The position numbers and the translations under genes were made by a program. Shown here piece by piece: positions 52,877-60,997 of a stretch of 64,000 bases of DNA. Below the pieces are notes generated by a model. The model did no database searches. It saw only the letters and a list, made by a program, of their open reading frames with translations, and was not told where the DNA came from. Source of the stretch: Arthrobacter sp. zg-Y844 (GTDB lineage Bacteria; Actinomycetota; Actinomycetes; Actinomycetales; Micrococcaceae); the NCBI RefSeq assembly GCF_024385465.1, contig NZ_JANFLS010000001.1, positions 434,001 through 498,000 of the forward strand, read 5' to 3'. Positions within the stretch are counted from its first letter, which is position 1, and each line of letters begins with the position of its first letter.

Positions 52877-53827
52877 CTAGAACAGCGCGGCCTGCAGTGC
52901 AGGGACGGCTGTGCGGAAGCGACCGTACTGCAGCCGGCGGCCCTTCAGCCGGGACAGGTCCGCTGCAAACAGGGTTTCTTCGCCGTCCACCCGGACCAAG
53001 GCCGTTGCACCCAGGACGGCCTGGATGACCATGCCGTGCTCTCCGGATGCCGGGTCGCACGGATACAGCTCACACGGCGTTTCCAGCACGGTGGCGAACT
53101 GGGCCGGTGGTTCCCAGACTTCGTCGGCCGTCCGGAAACCGGTAACCGCCACGTCCGGCAGCATGGAACGCACCGACTCCGCGGCCTCGGCGTTGCGGGC
53201 GTCCAGTTCCGCGGCGGCCAGGGGCCGGGCCAGCGCCGCTGTTTTGGTTCCCGCCCGGACTGCCTGCTGCAGGCCGACCACGGCCGTCACGGCGTCTTCG
53301 AGCACCCGCACCACCAGTCCGTCGCCGGCACGGGCGACATATCGGGCGCGGACTGCCCCCTGCTCAATCAGGCGGAGCTGCTTGCGCCCGTCCGCGGCAG
53401 TGCCGACCTTGGTGGATCCGTCGGCGAAAGTGGCCACGTACAGCCAGTGCGGCTGATCCAGGTAGCGCCGGAGCGCGTCGGGGATGCTGTCCACCCGATG
53501 GCTGTTGTGGATGCCGCGCACCTCGTCCCGGATGAAGCAGCTGCTGCACTGATAACCGCGCTCGGCAGGAGCCTGGCCTGGACAGGGAGTGTGGGACTGG
53601 ACGCCGTCGTCGTTCACCTGCCAGGAGCCGAGGCAGAACTTCTCGTTGCCGCTGGCGTCCGCCAGGACACGGAACCGGAGTTCGGTGCCCGGAGCGAGCG
53701 GCTGCTTTTCGGCCTGCCCGCTGGGAATGTGCAGTGCCAGGTTCGGACCGGACGTGTCCCAGGAGGTCCCCGAACACAGGAACCTGCCGGCGTCGGCGGA
53801 TGCTGCGGTGCCCCCGGCTGCAGGCAT
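52877..53827 (-). CDS. DUF2797-like protein
   Basis: 316 residues. A CxxC pair (YQCSSCFIRDE, about 85-95) and the ADGSTKVGTAAD segment match proteins of the DUF2797 type, whose function is not known. No signal peptide or membrane helix. I chose ATG at 53827 because GGGAGG lies six bases upstream; an in-frame TTG at 53851 covers that site. It follows the terminator of the DJ-1 gene, 58 bases upstream of the small membrane gene. Confidence 0.7.
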   Translation of the reverse strand: MPAAGGTAASADAGRFLCSGTSWDTSGPNLALHIPSGQAEKQPLAPGTELRFRVLADASGNEKFCLGSWQVNDDGVQSHTPCPGQAPAERGYQCSSCFIRDEVRGIHNSHRVDSIPDALRRYLDQPHWLYVATFADGSTKVGTAADGRKQLRLIEQGAVRARYVARAGDGLVVRVLEDAVTAVVGLQQAVRAGTKTAALARPLAAAELDARNAEAAESVRSMLPDVAVTGFRTADEVWEPPAQFATVLETPCELYPCDPASGEHGMVIQAVLGATALVRVDGEETLFAADLSRLKGRRLQYGRFRTAVPALQAALF

Positions 53828-53851
53828 GGTGGACCTCCCGGATAACGCCAA

Positions 53852-53888
53852 AAGGGTGGGATAACGTTTTTCACGTTACCCCACCCTT
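53852..53888 (-). terminator. Terminator of the DJ-1/PfpI gene
   Basis: 16-position stem (53852-53867 with 53873-53888) with one A-C mismatch and a five-base loop. The minus strand continues with TTTTGG, 21 bases after the DJ-1 gene stop. Confidence 0.75.
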
Positions 53889-53908
53889 CGGCGGTGTTTC
53901 GGGAGGTG

Positions 53909-54475
53909 TCAGGCGTGCTGGCCCGCGTGTTCCCCTTCGGCGATTTCCTCAACGAGCTTGTCGTTGAAAGCCGGCAGATCGTCCGGGTTGCGGCTGGTGA
54001 CGAACCCCTGGTCCACCACCACTTCCTCGTCGGTCCAGTTCGCGCCGGCGTTCTTCAGGTCCGTTGCCAGCGTGTGGTAGGACGTCAGGTCGCGGCCCTT
54101 GACGACGCCGGCCTCGATCAGCAGCCACGGGCCGTGGCAGATGGAAGCCACGGGCTTGTGCGCCTCGAAGAAGGCACGGGCAAACTGCTGGGCGTTCTTG
54201 TCCACGCGGAGGAAGTCTGCGTTGACGACGCCGCCGGGCAGGACAAGGGCGTCGAAGTCGCCTGCGTCGGCGTCGGCCACGTCCAGGTCGACGGTGAAGG
54301 TTTCACCCTTGTCCATGCCGTCGAAGCCCTGGACGGTGCCCTTCTTCGGGGACACGAGGACCGGCTCGCCGCCGGCGTTCTTGACTGCTTCCCAGGGGCT
54401 GGTCAACTCAATCTGCTCCACGCCGTCGGTGAGGAGGAAAGCTACCTTCTTGCCGGAAATATCGTGCTCTGCCAT
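53909..54475 (-). CDS. DJ-1/PfpI-family protein
   Basis: 188 residues. The nucleophile elbow is VASICHGPWLL (Cys about 109, followed by His), and the acidic partner Glu lies in GVEQIEL near residue 20. This group includes YhbO/PfpI-type deglycases and chaperones that act on glyoxal adducts. Start is ATG at 54475 with GGAG upstream. Which activity applies cannot be told from sequence. Confidence 0.88.
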   Translation of the reverse strand: MAEHDISGKKVAFLLTDGVEQIELTSPWEAVKNAGGEPVLVSPKKGTVQGFDGMDKGETFTVDLDVADADAGDFDALVLPGGVVNADFLRVDKNAQQFARAFFEAHKPVASICHGPWLLIEAGVVKGRDLTSYHTLATDLKNAGANWTDEEVVVDQGFVTSRNPDDLPAFNDKLVEEIAEGEHAGQHA

Positions 54476-54668
54476 GGTGACTCCGTTCGTTTCAGCTGCG
54501 GCCGGAAAACCTGCGGGCCGCAGCGATGCTTCTACGGTGGTGGTGCCTGGATCGGGAAACCTTTCGGTTTTCCGCTACGCCCACCCTATGGAGAACCGGC
54601 AATGATAAGCAACCTTAGTGGACTGTCGGAGCGGCGCGGCGGTGCGCGGCCACCGGCCCAGGGCAAAC

Positions 54669-54713
54669 AAAAAGGGCAGGTACCGGAAGATTGAAATCTT
54701 CAGGACCTGCCCT
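54669..54713 (-). terminator. Terminator of the tRNA-Thr/tRNA-Met unit
   Basis: Outer 9-bp stem (54673-54681 with 54705-54713) with an inner AAGATT...AATCTT hairpin. On the minus strand it ends in CTTTTTGTTTG, immediately past tRNA-Met. Confidence 0.8.
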
Positions 54714-54718
54714 GTTTG

Positions 54719-54792
54719 TAGCGGTGGGGAGGCTCGATCTCCCGACCTCACGATTATGAGTCGTGCGCTCTAACCAACTGAGCTACACCGCC
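54719..54792 (-). tRNA. tRNA-Met (CAU), elongator
   Basis: 74 bases: acceptor GGCGGTG with CACCGCT (a G-U at 1-72), D-loop AGTTGGTTAGA, anticodon stem CACGA/TCGTG with loop CTCATAA, T-loop ATCGAGC. The sequence matches elongator Met rather than the initiator or the CAU-Ile type. The discriminator is A. Confidence 0.93.
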
Positions 54793-54867
54793 AAAATGAG
54801 TAAAGCCCGCCCTACATAGGCCTCTGCAAAAACAAACAGCCTTAGCAACGCGGGCCCTCCCATTGAG

Positions 54868-54939
54868 AGCCCCGACCGGGAATCGATCCCGGGACCTCCA
54901 TCTTACCAAGATGGCGCTCTACCACTGAGCTATCGGGGC
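54868..54939 (-). tRNA. tRNA-Thr (GGU)
   Basis: 72 bases on the minus strand: acceptor GCCCCGA with TCGGGGC, anticodon stem CCATC/GATGG and loop TTGGTAA giving GGT. It precedes tRNA-Met by 75 bases in the same direction. Confidence 0.95.
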
Positions 54940-54950
54940 AACGACATAAA

Positions 54951-54979
54951 ACTCTACCAGCACTTTTCAGGAACATGAA
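54951..54979 (-). promoter_or_regulatory. Candidate promoter of the tRNA-Thr/tRNA-Met unit
   Basis: Minus strand TTCATG (54974-54979) and TAGAGT (54951-54956), spacer 17. The -10 lies 12 bases before tRNA-Thr. Confidence 0.45.
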
Positions 54980-55113
54980 ATCGAGATGGACCGTTTGGCC
55001 CAAAGGTGACCAGCGACACTTTCTGCCCGCCCGACACGCCGTTCCGTGCGGCAAAAAAGGTCAAATCCTGCCCTGTTTATCAGTATGCTTATGCTACGAG
55101 AAAGCGAGGGCAC

Positions 55114-56496
55114 GTGAGCATAGTGCCGAACCATGTTTCAGAAGGTCTCTTCCTGGGTGGAAGATACCGGCTCCTGAATCAAATCGGGGCAGGTGCCATG
55201 GGCACCGTCCACCGGGCCAAGGACGAGTTCCTGGACCGGGACGTAGCGGTGAAGATCATCCGCCCGTCAGCCACCAGTGAGATCGACCTGCGGCGCAGTG
55301 ACGCCGAGGCCAAGATCCTGGCGCGCCTGAACCACCACAGCCTGGTCACCCTGCTGGATGCCGGATCGGACACGTCCAACCCGGAATCGCCGCTGATCTA
55401 CCTCGTGATGGAACTTGTCCAGGGCCTCGATCTGCGCGAACGGCTGAAAGAGGGCCGGCTGCCCCGCCGCCAGGCCGCGATGCTCGGCTACGACCTCGCC
55501 ATCGGACTGGAGTACATCCACGACAACGGCGTGGTGCACCGGGACGTCAAGCCCGCGAACATCATGCTGTTCGACTACCGCAGCGCCGATGCCCGGCTCC
55601 GGGCCAAGCTCACCGACTTCGGCGTTGCCTTCGTGTCCGGCGACCCGCAGTCGCAGCACGGCACCTTCTCCGGCACCGCGGCGTTCATGAGCCCCGAGCA
55701 GGCCCGCGGCGAACAGGCCGGACCGTCCAGCGATGTGTATTCGCTGGGCCTGGTACTGCTGCAGTGCCTCACGGGAGAGCCGGCCTTCCCCGGCCCCGCC
55801 CTGGAGAGTGCCCTCGCGCGCCTTCTCCGGGACCCTGAGATCCCCGCAGAGCTGGGAGCGGACTGGGTGTCCCTGCTGCGCGCCATGACCGCTCAGGACG
55901 CTGCAGGGCGTCCCAGCGCCCACGACGTCTCCCAGGTCCTGTATGACATGATCATCGCCGCGCGCGGCCGGCACCGGGTTGACCCGGAGATCCTGCCCGC
56001 CGACGAAGCCCAGCGGATGGACGCGGTCCGCCGCTATGACCTGCTGGACACTCCCCCTGACGGTGCCTTCGACCGGGTCACGGCCCTGGCCTCCCGCCTC
56101 TTCGACGTCCCCGTGGCAATCGTCAGCGTGGTGGACACCGACCGGATCTGGTTCAAGTCCCACCACGGCACCGACGCCGTCGAGATCGGCCGCGATCCCG
56201 GCCTGTGCGCCTCCGCCATCCTGCAGGACAGCGTGTATGTGGTCGACGACGCCCGGCAGGATCCGCGAACGCTGGCCAACCCGCTGGTGGCCGGAGACTT
56301 CGGCCTGCAGTTCTACGCCGGCGTTCCGCTGCAGACCAGTGACGGGTTCAATCTGGGCACGCTCTGCATCCTGGATACGAAGACGCGCACTTTCTCCCCC
56401 GAGGATGCGGCAACACTCTCGGACCTGGCCGCGATTGTTATGAATGACCTGGAAATGCGCCTCGAAAGCCGCCGCGCAGGCGGGTCGGTCCACTAG
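55114..56496 (+). CDS. Soluble Ser/Thr protein kinase with C-terminal GAF domain
   Basis: 460 residues. Kinase domain (about 17-285): P-loop IGAGAMG (24-30), Lys47, HRDVKPAN (142-149), DFG (168-170), SPEQARGE activation end. GAF domain (about 315-455), starting RRYDLLDTPPDGAFDRVTAL. No membrane helix or PASTA repeats, unlike PknB types, so it is cytoplasmic and probably gated by a small ligand. Start is GTG at 55114, a few bases after GAGGG; TATGCT is present twice at 55084-55095 as -10 candidate. Confidence 0.85.
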   Translation: MSIVPNHVSEGLFLGGRYRLLNQIGAGAMGTVHRAKDEFLDRDVAVKIIRPSATSEIDLRRSDAEAKILARLNHHSLVTLLDAGSDTSNPESPLIYLVMELVQGLDLRERLKEGRLPRRQAAMLGYDLAIGLEYIHDNGVVHRDVKPANIMLFDYRSADARLRAKLTDFGVAFVSGDPQSQHGTFSGTAAFMSPEQARGEQAGPSSDVYSLGLVLLQCLTGEPAFPGPALESALARLLRDPEIPAELGADWVSLLRAMTAQDAAGRPSAHDVSQVLYDMIIAARGRHRVDPEILPADEAQRMDAVRRYDLLDTPPDGAFDRVTALASRLFDVPVAIVSVVDTDRIWFKSHHGTDAVEIGRDPGLCASAILQDSVYVVDDARQDPRTLANPLVAGDFGLQFYAGVPLQTSDGFNLGTLCILDTKTRTFSPEDAATLSDLAAIVMNDLEMRLESRRAGGSVH

Positions 56497-56524
56497 CCGG
56501 AGCTGCAACCCGGCGCCACAGGGC

Positions 56525-56571
56525 ATAACAAGAAGGACGCCTCCCGCAGCGGGAGGCGTCCTTCTTGTTAT
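56525..56571. terminator. Bidirectional terminator between kinase and deaD
   Basis: A perfect 21-bp stem (56525-56545 with 56551-56571) with a five-base loop between two converging genes. The stem carries the T-rich end (CTTCTTGTTAT) itself on either strand. Confidence 0.85.
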
Positions 56572-56616
56572 ACGGAGTTGCGCTGCGGCGCCTTAGGTTC
56601 CGGCGCCGCAGGCTTC

Positions 56617-58515
56617 CTAGTCGCGGAAGCGGGGCTTGCGGGCACCGGCAGCGGCGCTGTCGCGGAAGCCGCCTTCACGCTTCTTGAACGGGCGGTCGCT
56701 GCCGCGGTCCCCGAAGGAACGCTCGCCGTCGCGCTTCTTGAAATCCTTCTTGAATCCGCCACGGTCGGCGCGGTCGTTGAAGCTGCCGCCGCCTTCACGC
56801 TCGCGGGCCGGCTTGCGTCCCTTGTCCAGCTCGAGGTGGATCAGTTCGCCGCCGATCCGGGTGCGGGACAGGGCGCGCAGCTGGTCCTTGGACAGATCTG
56901 CAGGCAGTTCCACCAGGGTGTGGTCTGCACGGATGTCGATGCCGCCGATCTGCGCGGAGGACAGGCCGCCCTCGTTGGCGATGGCGCCGACAATCGAACC
57001 GGGCAGCACGCGCTGGCGGCGGCCGACGGCGATGCGGTACGTTGCATTGCCTTCGGTCAGCGGGCGCGTCGGGCCGCGTGAGCCGACGCCGTCGTTGCGG
57101 CCTTCGGAACGCTCGCGCTGGCGGGCGGGAGCCTGTGCGACTTCCTGCAGCAGCAGCGGGCGTCCGGCCTGTGCCATGACGGCAAGGGCTGCGGCAACCT
57201 CTTCGGCGGGCACGTCGTGCTCGGCGATGTACTTGGTGACCAGGTCCTTGAATACCGAGATGTCTTCGGAAGTACGGGTTTCCGTGATCTTCTCGGAGAA
57301 CTTGGCCAGGCGCTTCTCGTTGACGATGTCGACGCTGGGAAGCTGCATGTGCTCAACCGGCTGGCGTGTTGCCTTTTCAATGGCCCGCAGCAGGTACTTC
57401 TCGCGCGGGGTCATGAACAGGATGGCGTCGCCGGTGCGTCCTGCACGGCCGGTGCGGCCGATGCGGTGGACGTAGGACTCGGTGTCGTGCGGGATGTCGT
57501 AGTTGACGACGTGGCTGATGCGCTCGACGTCGAGGCCGCGGGCGGCAACATCCGTGGCAACCAGGATGTCGATCTTGCCGTCGCGGAGGGCCTCGACCGT
57601 GCGCTCACGCTGCTGCTGCGGGATGTCGCCGTTGATGGCGGCGGCGCTGTAGCCGCGGTCCTTGAGCTTGTCAGCCAGGTCTTCGGTGGCCGCCTTGGTC
57701 CGGACGAACGCGATAACGCCGTCGAACTCTTCGGTTTCCAGGATGCGGGTCATTGCATCCAGCTTGTGCGGGCCCATGACCTGCACGTAGCGCTGGCGGG
57801 TATTCGCACCGGTGGTGGTCTTGGACTTGACCGTGATTTCCGCAGCGTTGTTCAGGTACTTCTTGGCAATCTTGCGGATGGCCGGCGGCATGGTGGCGGA
57901 GAACAGTGCAACCTGCTTGCTCGCCGGAGTGGAGGAAAGGATCTGCTCCACGTCTTCGGCGAAGCCCATGCGCAGCATTTCGTCAGCCTCATCGAGCACC
58001 AGGTACTCGAGGTTGGACAGGTTCAGGGAACCCTTGGCGATGTGGTCAATCACACGGCCGGGGGTGCCCACAACAACCTGGGCGCCGCGGCGAAGGCCGT
58101 TGAGCTGGGGGCCGTAGGCGGAACCGCCGTAGACGGGAAGCACGGTGATGCCATCCATGTGGACGGCGTAGGAAGTGAAGGCTTCTGCAGACTGCAGGGC
58201 CAGTTCACGGGTGGGTGCAAGCACCAGCACCTGGGTGTCCTTGGTTGCCGGGCGGCCGGCGAGCAGGGACAGGGCCGGAACGGCGAATGCCGCGGTCTTG
58301 CCGGTACCCGTCTGGGCCAGGCCGACGACGTCGCGGCCTTCGAGCAGCAGGGGGATGGTAGCTGCCTGGATGGGAGACGGCGTTACGTAGCCGACATCCT
58401 TCAGGGCTGCCAGGACGCGCTCGTCCAATCCGAAGTCACTGAACAGCACGGTGTTCTCTTCGGTTTCGGGAGCGGCATTTTCGACGTTGGTGTTTTCCAG
58501 CGTGGCTTCAGACAA
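56617..58515 (-). CDS. deaD: DEAD-box RNA helicase (DeaD/CsdA)
   Basis: 632 residues. Q motif with FSDFGL, then AQTGTGKT, PTREL, DEAD, SAT, ARGLD and HRIGRTGRAGRTG. A DbpA-like RNA-binding domain (about 475-555, IVGAIANEGGLSSAQIG) and a basic Arg/Gly/Lys-rich tail with repeated FKK and DRG units follow. Unwinds structured RNA, often in ribosome assembly and cold. I chose TTG at 58515 since GAGGA lies seven bases upstream; an upstream in-frame start would add 31 poorly conserved residues. Confidence 0.95.
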   Translation of the reverse strand: MSEATLENTNVENAAPETEENTVLFSDFGLDERVLAALKDVGYVTPSPIQAATIPLLLEGRDVVGLAQTGTGKTAAFAVPALSLLAGRPATKDTQVLVLAPTRELALQSAEAFTSYAVHMDGITVLPVYGGSAYGPQLNGLRRGAQVVVGTPGRVIDHIAKGSLNLSNLEYLVLDEADEMLRMGFAEDVEQILSSTPASKQVALFSATMPPAIRKIAKKYLNNAAEITVKSKTTTGANTRQRYVQVMGPHKLDAMTRILETEEFDGVIAFVRTKAATEDLADKLKDRGYSAAAINGDIPQQQRERTVEALRDGKIDILVATDVAARGLDVERISHVVNYDIPHDTESYVHRIGRTGRAGRTGDAILFMTPREKYLLRAIEKATRQPVEHMQLPSVDIVNEKRLAKFSEKITETRTSEDISVFKDLVTKYIAEHDVPAEEVAAALAVMAQAGRPLLLQEVAQAPARQRERSEGRNDGVGSRGPTRPLTEGNATYRIAVGRRQRVLPGSIVGAIANEGGLSSAQIGGIDIRADHTLVELPADLSKDQLRALSRTRIGGELIHLELDKGRKPAREREGGGSFNDRADRGGFKKDFKKRDGERSFGDRGSDRPFKKREGGFRDSAAAGARKPRFRD

Positions 58516-58859
58516 GAGGTAATCCTCATTCAATCGGGACCGGGCAACCAATAGGCTGCAGGACGTAAGTCCGGCGCTGTTGCAATCCCAGGCAGGACTT
58601 TCCGTCACAGCTGTGGGCCGATTTCACTGGATTGTGCCTACGACCGGTGTGACGATTTCTTTGCCGGCGCTCCCCGAAAGATGAATCTGCCCGCATTAGA
58701 TGCGAGCCCCAACACAACGAACCGTACGGATTGAACCGTAGGAAATAAGGGAATACCGGAGTGGGGGATGTTTTCCAGTGTACGGCATCCCGGCGCCCGG
58801 TGCGTGGTCGGAGCCGGTGAGCTTGCGCACAGGCGCTGTGCGCAGGGCTGCGCACAGGG
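58516..58859 (-). promoter_or_regulatory. deaD promoter and long leader
   Basis: 344 bases without a gene. Minus strand TACACT at 58777-58782 is a possible -10, giving a leader of about 255 bases. A 10-bp hairpin, CTGTGCGCAG with CTGCGCACAG (58836-58857), follows the MOSC stop and may end that transcript. Long leaders are common for cold-shock helicase genes. Confidence 0.4.
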
Positions 58860-59540
58860 CTAACCCGCGGCCGGCACTGCCGCCGTGGACCGCACTGCTT
58901 TGGCCGACATGGTGCGCAGGACCTTGAGTATTTCCGGTGACAGCGTGATCTCGCCGGCGCTCCGGGACGCCTGCAGCGCCGCCGCCTGATCGGCGTCGAG
59001 GCCACGGAAGACGTCGCGGACACTCACGCCATGGCTGGGTGCGGTCACCACTTCCACCGTGTCCCCCGCAGCGATGCTGCCGCGGCGGCGGACCCGCAGA
59101 TAGGTGCCCACCCGGCCGGCCTCCGCGAAGCGGCGCTGCCAGTTCGGCACCTCCATCCGCCGCTGGAAGTTGCGGCACGGGGTGCGGGGGCAGGTCACCT
59201 CCAGCTCGACGTCGGCACCGATCCGCCACCGCTCGCCGATCAGGGCGGCAGTGGCGTCAATACCGTCCAGCCGCAGGTTTTCGCCGAACAGTCCGGGCGG
59301 GATCTCCCGTCCCAGTTCCCGGGCCCAGTACTCGGCGTCGTCCTGGGAATAGGCATAGATTGCCTTGGATTCGCCGCCGTGATGCTTGCGGCTGGCCTGC
59401 AGGTCTCCGGTCAGCCCCAGGGGATGGACCTTTACCGGTCCTGCCACGGCACGCTTGTCGATGGCAGTGACGCCGGTGGCGTCCTTCGTGGGCAGAAGGC
59501 CGTGCAGCAGGCATACGGCGAGCAGGGAACCGGTTCTCAT
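58860..59540 (-). CDS. MOSC-domain protein (YiiM-like)
   Basis: 226 residues. MOSC domains act in molybdenum-cofactor sulfuration or in YiiM-type reduction of hydroxylated bases. HHGGESKAIYAYS (about 53-65) and the conserved Cys in CPRTPCRNFQRRM (about 115-127) are present. TAGACT lies six bases before the ATG at 59540 without a ribosome site, suggesting a leaderless mRNA. It follows the GT87 gene by nine bases. The substrate is not known. Confidence 0.85.
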   Translation of the reverse strand: MRTGSLLAVCLLHGLLPTKDATGVTAIDKRAVAGPVKVHPLGLTGDLQASRKHHGGESKAIYAYSQDDAEYWARELGREIPPGLFGENLRLDGIDATAALIGERWRIGADVELEVTCPRTPCRNFQRRMEVPNWQRRFAEAGRVGTYLRVRRRGSIAAGDTVEVVTAPSHGVSVRDVFRGLDADQAAALQASRSAGEITLSPEILKVLRTMSAKAVRSTAAVPAAG

Positions 59541-59549
59541 GCCAGCAGT

Positions 59550-60839
59550 CTAGGGCTGCGGCTCCGTGGCCCGCTGCAACCCGGGCGGATTGTTTCGCCA
59601 CCACTGGCGCGGGCGGCTGCCCCAATAGTCGACGTACCACCAGGCCAGCAGCCCGATGCCCCAGAAGACACCGGCGCTGGAGGCCATCAGCCACGGCTCG
59701 GGCAGCTGGGAGTCCAGGTTGGGCGCATTGAACAGTTCGCCGATGGTCTTGGGCGAGTATATGAAGATCACCAGCGAGGAGGCCAGCAGGAGGAACCCGG
59801 TGATCTTCAGTCTCCGGCGCTCCGGCTCCACATCCATCACGTTCCGGGCCAGGACAGGGATGAAGAGGGCCACCCAGACCCAGTGGTGTGACCAGGAGAC
59901 GGGGGAAATCAAGAGCATCAGCAGCGCGGTGACTGCCAGTGCGGTGAAGGTCTGCCCGCGGTTGCCGGCAATGCGGATGACGACGGCGGCAGCGGCGACA
60001 GCCAGCAGTGACAGGAGAAGCCACGGAAGGTCGACGGGGAAATCCGGGCCGCCGAAGTGCAGGATCGCGCCCTTGATCGAGAGGTTGTCCACGTAGCCGG
60101 CACCGCCGATCCTCGAGGTGTCCGGCAGCAGGTCCAGCCAGTACGTGCGGGATTCCCGCGGAAGGATCAGGAAGCCCAGGGCGAAGGTTGAGAGGAAGCC
60201 GTAGGTCATGTTGCGCAGCCCGCGCCAGTCGCCCCGCGCCAGGAAGTACAGACCGAAAACCAGCGGGGTGAGTTTCAGTCCGGCCGCCACCCCGGTCAGC
60301 AGACCTGTGGGCCAGCTTTCCTTCTTGATCACGAAGTCGGCCATGATCAGTCCAAAGAGCAGGATGTTGATCTGCCCGAAGGCCTGCGTTTCGCGCCACG
60401 GGCCGAGCAGCACGATCAGCCCGGTGCCGGCGATCGCCAGCGGCCGGAGCCAAGGGTGGCTCAGTACATCCATTCCGCCCCGGCGGCGGAAGACATAGCG
60501 CACTGCCCAGACGGCGGTGGCTGCGGCAATGGCGATGGAAATGCCGGTGAAGATGTTCAGCCCCACGCTCTGGCCGAACGGCGCCAGCACGGCAAAGACC
60601 AGCGCGGCAAAAGGCGGGTAGGTGAAAAGCAGGCTGCTGTCGGCGTCGTACTGGACCGACTTCGTATACAGTTCACCGGCGGCGTCGATGACGCTCTGCC
60701 CGCCGGAAAGATAGACGCTGAAGTCGAGGCCGTGGCGCGGCGACAAGTCGAAAGCTGTCCATACGAGCAACCCGGCTAATGCCAGCGCCCCCAGGGTCGC
60801 AACGGTCCGCACAAAAGCGGATCGGTGGATCTGGCCCAT
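59550..60839 (-). CDS. GT87-family membrane mannosyltransferase (DUF2029)
   Basis: 429 residues with about ten membrane helices. The catalytic Asp region near residue 35 (LSPRHGLDFSVYLSGGQSVID) matches the GT-C fold pattern of polyprenyl-phosphate-mannose alpha-mannosyltransferases, and SPVSWSHHWVW (about 305-315) is a typical DUF2029 motif. It acts at the membrane on cell-envelope glycans. Start is ATG at 60839 after GGGAGA. The acceptor is unknown. Confidence 0.85.
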   Translation of the reverse strand: MGQIHRSAFVRTVATLGALALAGLLVWTAFDLSPRHGLDFSVYLSGGQSVIDAAGELYTKSVQYDADSSLLFTYPPFAALVFAVLAPFGQSVGLNIFTGISIAIAAATAVWAVRYVFRRRGGMDVLSHPWLRPLAIAGTGLIVLLGPWRETQAFGQINILLFGLIMADFVIKKESWPTGLLTGVAAGLKLTPLVFGLYFLARGDWRGLRNMTYGFLSTFALGFLILPRESRTYWLDLLPDTSRIGGAGYVDNLSIKGAILHFGGPDFPVDLPWLLLSLLAVAAAAVVIRIAGNRGQTFTALAVTALLMLLISPVSWSHHWVWVALFIPVLARNVMDVEPERRRLKITGFLLLASSLVIFIYSPKTIGELFNAPNLDSQLPEPWLMASSAGVFWGIGLLAWWYVDYWGSRPRQWWRNNPPGLQRATEPQP

Positions 60840-60997
60840 TGTTCTCCCTGTAAGACTGCCGGCCGCGCGCGTGGCGCTACATAGCGTTTTTTCGTCGATC
60901 TTGACACCCGCAAGTCTACCGGGCAGCCCGCTCCTCCTCCCCCGTCCGGAGGCAGGCGATAGGCTGGCCGGACCAGATCAGTAAGCGAAAGGTCCCC
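60840..60997. promoter_or_regulatory. Divergent promoter region
   Basis: Minus strand TAGACT at 60913-60918 is a -10 candidate for the GT87 gene, and plus strand TAGGCT at 60960-60965 for the amidohydrolase, which has AAAGG before its ATG. A TTGACA at 60901-60906 on the plus strand has no matching -10. Confidence 0.4.

Noticed and set aside
60901-60923. TTGACA at 60901 as a promoter for the amidohydrolase
   Set aside because: No TAnnnT hexamer at the right distance downstream. TAGGCT at 60960 is too far.
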